A stretch of 64,000 nucleotides of DNA from Lentzea sp. NBRC 102530. Its GTDB lineage: Bacteria; Actinomycetota; Actinomycetes; Mycobacteriales; Pseudonocardiaceae. Positions 58,147-64,000 of this stretch are shown here, one piece after another; positions within the stretch are counted from its first letter, which is position 1; every line of letters starts with the position of its first letter. The stretch is from contig NZ_BSTF01000015.1 in assembly GCF_030269365.1 (NCBI RefSeq), positions 62,001-126,000 on the forward strand, read 5' to 3'. The notes beneath the pieces were generated by a model. The model had not been told where the DNA came from and did not search any database. It saw only the letters and a program-made list of their open reading frames with translations. Position numbers and translations under genes: made by a program.

Positions 58147-58775
58147 CTCATCGTGCCCTGGCTCTGCCGCAACAGCCGGAGCACGGTCTCCCTCATCCGC
58201 ACCTCGTCGGGCACCGCCGCGTAGTCCCAGGAATGCGGCTCGCCGGTCCACTGGGCCAGCTGTCGCCGGAAGTACTGCGGCACACCGACGTCCCGGCCGA
58301 GCGAACACCTCCGGCCGGTGCCACCGACGAGGAGGTACGGCAGCGACGACCACTCGGCGTGTGCGGCTCCCAGCAGGGTGATCAGGTCGTCAGCCTCCTC
58401 GAGGGACGGTGACGGCAAGGTCAGCGGCGGCTCACCCGGCACCACGTGCAGATGAGCGTGGTCGACGCACGAGGACGTCGGCGCCGGGAAGCCGGCCGAG
58501 GTCCCGCCGTGTTCCCAGTAGGTCAGGGGCCCCATGGCGTCCTGCAGGAAGTCGAGCGCCGCCGCCAGGAACCCGGTGAAGCCCGACCGCGGCGGAACAG
58601 CGCACAGGCTCGGTGAATGCGTGCTCGGGGCGATGAGGACGTACCCCGACACCAGCGCCCCCGCGCCGGGCACCACCGCCCCGAACCGGGGGTCGAGGAA
58701 CAACGGCCGATCGGTCCACGGAATGTCCCGGTCACCGAGAATGGCGCCACACAGGAAACATCCCTCATGGTGCAT
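58143..58775 (-). CDS. HIT-domain protein
   Basis: The 210-residue protein has the HIT signature CVDHAHLHVVP near residue 107 (HxHxH) within an alpha+beta fold, and an N-terminal CFLC which may bind zinc. HIT proteins hydrolyse or transfer nucleotide groups, such as AMP from dinucleotides or adenylates. The extension after the HIT motif is unassigned. The start at 58775 has GAGGAG eight bases before. It is the third gene of the operon. Confidence 0.82.
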   Translation of the reverse strand: MHHEGCFLCGAILGDRDIPWTDRPLFLDPRFGAVVPGAGALVSGYVLIAPSTHSPSLCAVPPRSGFTGFLAAALDFLQDAMGPLTYWEHGGTSAGFPAPTSSCVDHAHLHVVPGEPPLTLPSPSLEEADDLITLLGAAHAEWSSLPYLLVGGTGRRCSLGRDVGVPQYFRRQLAQWTGEPHSWDYAAVPDEVRMRETVLRLLRQSQGTMR

Positions 58776-58787
58776 GTCGACTCCTCG

Positions 58788-59414
58788 TCAGGATGATGGA
58801 TCTTCTGCCAGCAGGCCCTCTACGTCTCTCATCAGGACTTCCTGGAACTCACGGATACCGCGGTCCGACGCCTCCAGCGTGGGAGCCTCGATGTAGCCGG
58901 AGTTGTCACACCTCAGGTCGAAAACCTCGGGCGAGTAGGAGAAGGCGATCCCGTACAGGCGGGCGAACTGCTCCTGGGAGAAGCCGTCCTTGGCCGAGAC
59001 GAGGTCTCCGCTCTCCGCGACAGAACGCCGCTCTCCGTTGCGCAGGAAGGACACCGCGCACTTCACCGCCCTGCTGCGGCGATCCGACTCGAGCCACACG
59101 TTGAGCACGCTGCCGACCGGCTGGAGCCACGGCTGGAGCCACGCGTCCACCACGACGTTCTCCAGGCCCGCGACGAACTCCGTCATCCGCTCGTCGGCGA
59201 GGCGATCGATGCGGGCGTCGGCGGCACGCCGTGCGTCGAAGCCGGCCTCCCACTCCCGCGCCCGCCCGGTCACACCGAGGAGTTCGTGCATCACCGCGGA
59301 CATGCCCGCGTAACGCCACCCCAGTTCGCGCGCCATCAGCCGAGCGTGCGTGGTCTTGCCCGCCGCCGTGTACCCGGAGATGACAATGCGCGTGGTTCTG
59401 CCCGGCAGACCCAT
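58788..59414 (-). CDS. P-loop kinase (cytidylate/nucleotide kinase-like)
   Basis: The 208-residue protein has a Walker A site GYTAAGKTTHARLMA near residue 14 and a DxD-like AWLQPWLQPVG after VVVDAW. It is probably a small nucleotide or sugar kinase, but the acceptor side does not match a named subfamily. The start at 59414 lies two bases from the Nudix stop. It is encoded between the Nudix and HIT genes, so a shared nucleotide substrate is likely. Confidence 0.75.
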   Translation of the reverse strand: MGLPGRTTRIVISGYTAAGKTTHARLMARELGWRYAGMSAVMHELLGVTGRAREWEAGFDARRAADARIDRLADERMTEFVAGLENVVVDAWLQPWLQPVGSVLNVWLESDRRSRAVKCAVSFLRNGERRSVAESGDLVSAKDGFSQEQFARLYGIAFSYSPEVFDLRCDNSGYIEAPTLEASDRGIREFQEVLMRDVEGLLAEDPSS

Positions 59415-59415
59415 G

Positions 59416-59856
59416 TCAGTGCGACGCGCCCACCAGGGACTCCTCCACGATCTGCCGCAGAACCGCCTCCTGGCTGGGAATGGCGTTCAGCCCGAGCACG
59501 GAACCGAGCGGCACCCACTCGATCTCCGCGAGGTGGTCGTCCACGTCGCGGTGGTCCGCCGTGATCTTCCCGGCCACCACCTCGCACACCCTCGCGACGG
59601 CGACCACGGTGACGACACCGTTCACACCGTCCATGGTCCACGACCACACCGAAAGAGGCCGCCCTGGGGCGACCTCCAGTCCGACCTCTTCCCACACCTC
59701 ACGGCACAAGTGCTCGTCGACCGACTCGTGCGCCTTCATGCGGCCGCCGGGCAACTCCCACCGGTTCGGGTTGTGCGGGTCTTCCGTGCTCTTGCGAACC
59801 ATGAGAAGTGCGCCGTCCTGAATCACGACGGCCTTCTGAGCGAACTGGAGGTTCAT
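59416..59856 (-). CDS. Nudix hydrolase
   Basis: The 146-residue protein carries a complete Nudix box, GGRMKAHESVDEHLCREVWE followed by EVGLEV (G-x5-E-x7-REV-x-EE-x-G-L), with the metal-binding glutamates. It hydrolyses a nucleoside diphosphate linked to another group X. It is the first gene of the operon of kinase, HIT and toroid proteins. The ATG at 59856 is chosen; upstream frames show no homology. Confidence 0.9.
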   Translation of the reverse strand: MNLQFAQKAVVIQDGALLMVRKSTEDPHNPNRWELPGGRMKAHESVDEHLCREVWEEVGLEVAPGRPLSVWSWTMDGVNGVVTVVAVARVCEVVAGKITADHRDVDDHLAEIEWVPLGSVLGLNAIPSQEAVLRQIVEESLVGASH

Positions 59857-60431
59857 GCTTGTCCCGCGCTTGAGTAGTGGCGGAGTCCACCGACCGAAAG
59901 GTCGGCAAAACCACCGGAAACGGTGAGGGGCGGCCAGAACACCGGACATGCGCGCCACGCGGACCCATCACCGCATTCCAAGCCACGAGGCGACCACCTC
60001 TGACCTGGCTCCTGTCCGATGAACTGTTGTCACGGAAGTTCGAGCATCGCTTGTTTGGGCCAGAAGTAAACCACAGCGACCCGCTCCGGCGAAGGCACTC
60101 GACGCGGGGCATCCGGCCGGATGATGCCGCCAGAGCCGGTCACTCCGGGAAGTCGCCAGCTCAGCGGCGTCACACCACAAGGTCCCAATGCTGCAACAGA
60201 TTCACCCAGTGCGGTGATTCACACCGGCCGGCGCAATGGATATTCCACCAATGAACAGAATCGGTCCACCGCCACCCGCTTCCACGAGGACGAAAGAAAT
60301 TCACCCGGTGAGTGTCCAGTCGCCACACGACGCCGTGACCTGTTTCAAAACCTCGCCGCGCAGGAGAAGGAGCAGAAGCGGTGATGAAACGACCCGGCGC
60401 GTCGAGGTCTGCCCGGCCACCGCCATCACTG
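59857..60431. other. Intergenic interval with no supported gene
   Basis: These 575 bases lie between the Nudix start and the stop of the alpha/beta hydrolase. Overlapping frames exist on both strands, but none shows a known domain, ribosome site or actinobacterial codon use. Local GC is lower than average. The Nudix operon promoter should be here. Confidence 0.5.
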
Positions 60432-61274
60432 TCACGAAAGCTTGTCCGCCAACCACTTCCTGGCCACCGACCAAGCGTGCGAGTCGGGCTCGATCACGCT
60501 GAAGTGATCTCCACCAGGCGAATCCACGAACTCCCCCAACGCATGCCGCGCGGCATAGGTCCGGCTGAACTCCTGAGGGATCACCTCGTCAGCAGACCCG
60601 TGCACGGCCAGCACGGGCACCCCGGCATCCCCCATCTCCGCAGGAGAGACCAGCGCGTACAGCCCGGGATCCGCAACAGCGGAAGTCCCCACGAAGAACC
60701 GGGTCATCCCCTCCCCGACCCCAGCGGCGACGAGCGGCCAGAAGTCAGGCCCGGACGGCCCGGGCGCCCCCCGCGGCGGCTCCCTGCTCAGGTCCGCCAG
60801 CTCGGTCCCCAACCGGGCCCCGTCAGCGGCAACCAGGTCCAGCACACCGGCGACGGACACGACACCGACAAGAGCAACGGAAGGCTCAGCCCCCACGACA
60901 CCGGCGGGCAACGCGCCTCGATGCGCGGTCCAGGTGGCCAGGTGCCCGCCGGCCGAATGCCCGACCACCGCAACCCGCGACAGGTCAAGCGGCGCATCGA
61001 GCGAGCCGACGAAGTCCACCGCCGCAGCGATGTCGGAGAACGTGCCGGGCCACCCGGCGCCGGCCTCCCCCATCCGCCGGTACTCGACGCTCCACACCGC
61101 GTACCCCTCCCCCACCAGGTCGGAGATCAACGGCTGCACGGCGGTGTCGTCCCACATCGCGGCCCACCACCCACCGTGCACCATCACGACGACGGGGAAC
61201 GGCCCGGAGCCAGCCGGCAGGTGCAGCACACCGAACTGCGACGGCAACGAACCGTAGGCGATCTTGGAAGCCAT
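60432..61274 (-). CDS. Alpha/beta hydrolase (prolyl oligopeptidase/esterase-like)
   Basis: The 280-residue protein has an oxyanion region VVVMVHGGWWAAMW (HGGxW), the nucleophile elbow VAVVGHSAGGHLATW near residue 117, an aspartate in HGSADEVIP and a base histidine in GGDHFSVI. The HGGW loop is typical of kynurenine formamidase-like and hormone-sensitive lipase-like hydrolases. The ATG at 61274 follows GAGGAAT. An alcohol dehydrogenase remnant precedes it in the same frame. Confidence 0.88.
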   Translation of the reverse strand: MASKIAYGSLPSQFGVLHLPAGSGPFPVVVMVHGGWWAAMWDDTAVQPLISDLVGEGYAVWSVEYRRMGEAGAGWPGTFSDIAAAVDFVGSLDAPLDLSRVAVVGHSAGGHLATWTAHRGALPAGVVGAEPSVALVGVVSVAGVLDLVAADGARLGTELADLSREPPRGAPGPSGPDFWPLVAAGVGEGMTRFFVGTSAVADPGLYALVSPAEMGDAGVPVLAVHGSADEVIPQEFSRTYAARHALGEFVDSPGGDHFSVIEPDSHAWSVARKWLADKLS

Positions 61275-61340
61275 GACGAGATTCCTCTTTCCAGCAGGGA
61301 TGAAGTAGCGATGGGAGGTCGTGCGCCTCGCTGTTCTCGC

Positions 61341-61480
61341 CGACCGGCATCCGGCCACGCGCTCGCCCTCGTGGCCGACGACACCGGGCAGTGGGAGCGG
61401 GAAGTCGCCGTCGCGCGCCACCAGGTCCGCGTGGCACATGCCGGTGGCCTCGACACGGACTTCGGCCCCTGCTCGCCCGG
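61341..61480 (-). pseudogene. Fragment of a zinc-type alcohol dehydrogenase
   Basis: The stretch encodes AEVRVEATGMCHADLVARDG and LPLPGVVGHEGERVAG, matching residues about 25-70 of zinc-dependent alcohol dehydrogenases (the C-H zinc ligand and GHE element). It breaks off on both sides: no N-terminus, no Rossmann domain, and it runs in frame into the unrelated leader of the hydrolase. It is a deletion remnant. Confidence 0.65.
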
Positions 61481-61514
61481 ATCGTCTCGTCCCACCGGAA
61501 ACAGTGACGAACAG

Positions 61515-61530
61515 AGCCGGGCGCCCGGCT
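61515..61530 (-). terminator. GC-rich terminator hairpin after the F420 oxidoreductase gene
   Basis: AGCCGGGCGCCCGGCT is a perfect 16-base palindrome (61515-61530), 15 bases after the stop of the LLM gene. Confidence 0.6.
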
Positions 61531-61544
61531 TTCTCGTTGGTGCG

Positions 61545-62432
61545 TCAGTCCAACCGGACGCGCACGACCGGCGCGACCTCCTCGCCGAACCGGCGGGCCT
61601 GCTCCGCGGCATCGGCCTCCGGCCACAGCACGAACCCGGTGAACGACAGCGTCGCGAGCTCGGTCAGCACGTCCGCCCAGCCCTGCGCGTCCGTGCGGAT
61701 CGGCGCGGACCCTTGCAGGTCAACGGATCCGGGCGTGTCCGTGATCGTGCCGACGAGCTGCGCGATCCGGCGCACCGATCCGGGTTCACGACCGGCGTCG
61801 AGCGCCGCCCGGTCGATCAGGGTGTTGCTCTCGGCCCACTTCTCGTACGGCAGGTACGACGGGATCGGCGCGGCCCAGCCGTCCGCGGTCCGTCCGGTGA
61901 GCGCGAGACTGCGCGGCCCCTGTGCCCCGACCCAGATCTCGACCCCGCCGGGGCCGGGCGACTGGGACGTCAGCCGCTCCACCGAGTACCACCTGCCCTG
62001 CGCCGTCACGTGCCGGCGCGGCTGCCAGAGAGCGCGCATCAGGTCGATCGCTTCCGCTTGCGCCTCAAGGGCTTCCTTGGGGCTGCGGCGCGGCACGCCG
62101 AGCTTGGTGATCGCGTCCCAGTAGCCGCCCGCGCCGAGCCCCAGGTGGAAACGCCCGCCCGACAGGCGGCTCAGTGCGCTCGCCTGGCGGGCGAGCATCG
62201 GCGCGGGCCGCAGCGGGAGGTTCGCGACGTCGGGGAAGAACGAGATCTTCCCGGTGTGGGCGATGAAGTCGCCGATGAGCGCGAACGAGTCGAGGTCGTC
62301 TGCCACGTACGGGTGGTCCTGGACGCCGACGAGGTCGAGCCCCGACCGTTCGGCCGCCGCGACGACCGCCCTGTTCTGGTCGACGTCGACCGACGGCGCG
62401 ACCGAGATGCCGAAGCTGAGTGCCTGCAACAC
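61545..62432 (-). CDS. LLM-class F420-dependent oxidoreductase
   Basis: The 295-residue TIM-barrel protein shows FGISVAPSVDVDQNR, GLDLVGVQDHPYVADDLDSF, LGLGAGGYWDAI and IWVGAQGPRSLALTGRTADG, typical of luciferase-like monooxygenases that use F420 (or FMN). A GTG at 62432 is preceded by AGGAGGAGAC. It lies 40 bases downstream of an ABM-domain gene whose promoter carries the shared operator, so both are probably cotranscribed. Its substrate is unknown. Confidence 0.88.
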   Translation of the reverse strand: MLQALSFGISVAPSVDVDQNRAVVAAAERSGLDLVGVQDHPYVADDLDSFALIGDFIAHTGKISFFPDVANLPLRPAPMLARQASALSRLSGGRFHLGLGAGGYWDAITKLGVPRRSPKEALEAQAEAIDLMRALWQPRRHVTAQGRWYSVERLTSQSPGPGGVEIWVGAQGPRSLALTGRTADGWAAPIPSYLPYEKWAESNTLIDRAALDAGREPGSVRRIAQLVGTITDTPGSVDLQGSAPIRTDAQGWADVLTELATLSFTGFVLWPEADAAEQARRFGEEVAPVVRVRLD

Positions 62433-62474
62433 GGCTGTCTCCTCCTGTGCCTATCTCCCCCGGTTCTGGCTCTC

Positions 62475-62765
62475 CTACTCGGAGAGCACGCCTTCCTCCG
62501 CACTGACCAGGGAATCGATCGCGTCGAAGAACGCCTTGATGCCCGGACGGTTCGGGCCCTTGGCACTCGAAGCGGCGTGGTCCGCCGAGGACCGCCACTC
62601 GACGATGTCGAGCCATTCGCCGTCGGGCAGCCGCACGAGCCGGGCGCCGAGGAACCCCTCGCGGTCGGCCTCGAAGTCGGCGATCATCCCGGGACGGGCG
62701 GCGAGCAGCGCCTCGACGTTCTCCGGCGCCACGCGGAAGCGGGTCAGTTCCACTGAAGTAGTCAT
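62475..62765 (-). CDS. ABM-like (antibiotic biosynthesis monooxygenase) protein
   Basis: The 96-residue protein has the dimeric ferredoxin-like fold profile of ABM proteins (VELTRFRVAPENVEALLAAR, LVRLPDGEWLDIVEWRSSA). Members are small monooxygenases or substrate binders that need no cofactor. It starts at ATG 62765 and lies upstream of the LLM gene. A perfect inverted repeat covers its promoter. Confidence 0.8.
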   Translation of the reverse strand: MTTSVELTRFRVAPENVEALLAARPGMIADFEADREGFLGARLVRLPDGEWLDIVEWRSSADHAASSAKGPNRPGIKAFFDAIDSLVSAEEGVLSE

Positions 62766-62775
62766 GAAACCATGA

Positions 62776-62794
62776 TAGTCACTATTGATGACTA
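62776..62794. promoter_or_regulatory. Operator-like inverted repeat before the ABM gene
   Basis: TAGTCA (62776-62781) and TGACTA (62789-62794) are perfect inverted arms. GATAGTCACTA (62774-62784) is identical to the element before the quinone oxidoreductase gene at 55152-55162 on the other strand. Confidence 0.6.
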
Positions 62795-63747
62795 AATCCA
62801 GGGATCGAGCGCCACCCGATGGTGCCGATGAACACCGTGATGGCCAGCAGCATCGCCCCGGTCATCCAGCGCCATCCGCCCGGCTGGGCGATGGCGAGCC
62901 ACTGCTCGGTGAGCGAGACCGCGGCGGCCAACGGGAAGGTGAACGACCAGAAGCCCATCGAGAACTTCAGCCTGCGGTAGCGAGGCAGCATGCCGAGCTG
63001 CATCAGCAGCAGCACCACGCCGACACCGGCGATCGAGTCCGCGACGGGGTCGATCACGTGGCCGTTCAACGTGAACCAGGCGAGGCCACCGACGGCGGGC
63101 GGCGCGAGCAGGATCATCGCCGTGGGCGCCAAGGCGTCCGGCAGCGGGGCGCGGAACGAGTGCCGCTGCACCACGAGCCCCGTCATCACGACGCCGAAGA
63201 ACGTGCCGGTGGCGAACAACCCCCAGGCGAGGCCGGTGTTGCCCATCTTCGCGGCCACGTCGGCGCCGATGAGTCCGGGCGCGACGGTCGGCAGCAGGTA
63301 GCCGGAGTGCAGTGCCTCGTGCTCCAGTCCGCCCTCGAACCAACGGCCGAACACGACGACCACCAGAGCGGCCGATCCGGTCAGTGCCAGCAGGTAGAGC
63401 GCCCAGCCGGCGGCGTGCGAGTACGTGTGGAGCTGTGCGGCCAGCAGCATCGCGGTGACCGGGGCGAGCGACGCGACCGGCCCCTGGGAGGGGTGCCTGA
63501 TCTGGTCGATCAGCCGTTCCTCTCCTCTGGCGCCGCGCACGAGGTGGGCGACGACCAGCCACACCCACGCGATCGCCGCCACCGCGTGGAACGCCTGCGG
63601 CACGACGGCCGGCAGACCCAGCGCCGGGGCCGCCGACCTCCACGCGCCGGCGAGGCCCGCGAGGCCGAAGCCGATGGCGAACGTCGTGAGCGGGATCCTC
63701 GTCACCGGCTGCGCGGGGGTGCCGGGCTGGACGAGCGTGCTGGTCAT
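62782..63747 (-). CDS. SLAC1/TehA-family membrane protein
   Basis: The 321-residue protein has ten hydrophobic segments with repeats of the TehA/SLAC1 fold: FAIGFGLAGLAGAWRSAAPA at the start, then GWALYLLALTGSAALVVVVF and GLFATGTFFGVVMTGLVVQR. Members conduct anions or give tellurite tolerance. No gating phenylalanine can be verified. The ATG at 63747 is preceded by GGAGGACAT. It may be read as part of a unit with the ABM and LLM genes downstream. Confidence 0.82.
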   Translation of the reverse strand: MTSTLVQPGTPAQPVTRIPLTTFAIGFGLAGLAGAWRSAAPALGLPAVVPQAFHAVAAIAWVWLVVAHLVRGARGEERLIDQIRHPSQGPVASLAPVTAMLLAAQLHTYSHAAGWALYLLALTGSAALVVVVFGRWFEGGLEHEALHSGYLLPTVAPGLIGADVAAKMGNTGLAWGLFATGTFFGVVMTGLVVQRHSFRAPLPDALAPTAMILLAPPAVGGLAWFTLNGHVIDPVADSIAGVGVVLLLMQLGMLPRYRRLKFSMGFWSFTFPLAAAVSLTEQWLAIAQPGGWRWMTGAMLLAITVFIGTIGWRSIPGFSHQ

Positions 63748-63912
63748 GATGTCCTCCGTGGACAGTCCGTTCCGATGACCAGAACACTGCTCCTCCAGGC
63801 GATGCCGGTGCGTCTGTCAAATGACCGTCGTCGAGACGACCGTCGCGCTCACCGTCGGACGACAGTCATGTGACGGGCGCTGTCCACGACCGGCGCGATC
63901 AGGCTGGAAGGC

Positions 63913-64000
63913 ATGAAACCCACCATCGTTCTGGTACACGGAGCTTTCGCGGAGTCGGGCGGCTGGGGTCCGGTCGCGGACCGCCTGCGGGCCGAGGGGC
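63913..64000 (+). CDS. Alpha/beta hydrolase, 5' end only
   Basis: The partial frame starts MKPTIVLVHGAFAESGGWGP, the beginning of an alpha/beta hydrolase of the HGAF type. The rest lies beyond the window. It is divergent from the SLAC1-like gene. Confidence 0.8.
   Translation, partial: MKPTIVLVHGAFAESGGWGPVADRLRAEG

Noticed and set aside
1..64000. CRISPR arrays, insertion sequences, prophage or rRNA genes
   Set aside because: No regularly spaced identical repeats, transposase, integrase, phage structural gene or rRNA stretch was seen in reading the window.

Overview
The window comes from a high-GC actinomycete, most likely of the Pseudonocardiaceae (Lentzea, Saccharothrix or Actinosynnema type). 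Evidence is about 70 percent GC, many GTG and TTG starts, short overlapping operons, a putative F420-dependent LLM oxidoreductase, two P450 genes, an ECF sigma gene with a CU044_5270-type partner, and many TetR genes each beside a palindrome. The species assignment is inference. No rRNA, tRNA, CRISPR array, insertion sequence or phage gene was found. Two gene remnants (an Ag85-like esterase and a zinc alcohol dehydrogenase) are present.

Layout. 1-13.3 kb (mostly minus strand): penicillin-binding or beta-lactamase-like hydrolase (cut by the left edge), MFS exporter, DoxX-like protein, animal-type haem peroxidase, UGT-like glycosyltransferase, STAS protein, secreted chorismate mutase, S4 protein, a GH5-Sir2-DUF4419 operon, a class A beta-lactamase and a PAP2 phosphatase. 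13.3-19.3 kb: TetR with a metallo-hydrolase/SnoaL operon, a two-component system divergent from an HbpS-like haem-binding protein (the SenS-SenR-HbpS arrangement), and a class II glutamine amidotransferase. 19.3-26.9 kb: GT87 mannosyltransferase divergent from an ECF sigma/CU044_5270 pair, two cupins, a fumarate reductase-type flavoprotein, trpF and a DeoR regulator. 26.9-31.3 kb: a HEAT-like protein, P450, TetR and Rieske oxygenase. 31.3-36.5 kb: one 1732-residue helicase-nuclease resembling antiphage proteins. 37-39.7 kb: a secreted subtilase and a membrane protein.

39.7-49.1 kb is a sulfur island. A LysR gene, a YeiH-type transporter and a cysteine dioxygenase-like gene are followed by TetR, CysD, CysN-CysC fusion (PAPS synthesis), a DUF1214 protein, a sulfotransferase, an SDR and an SRPBCC protein. 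The same GAAC-N3-GTTC operator and the same TTGAAC promoter layout occur before cysD and again before the DUF1214 gene. This suggests one TetR protein controls both sulfate activation and its use on a still unknown acceptor.

49.1-64 kb: small membrane proteins, a TetR-P450-ferredoxin unit, a Ser/Thr kinase, a tannase-like esterase, a quinone oxidoreductase, a methyltransferase, and a four-gene minus-strand operon (Nudix, P-loop kinase, HIT protein, helical protein with two C-terminal membrane segments) that matches no pathway I can name. The window ends with an alpha/beta hydrolase, an F420 oxidoreductase, an ABM protein and a SLAC1/TehA-type protein. The ABM promoter shares an operator-like element with the quinone oxidoreductase promoter.
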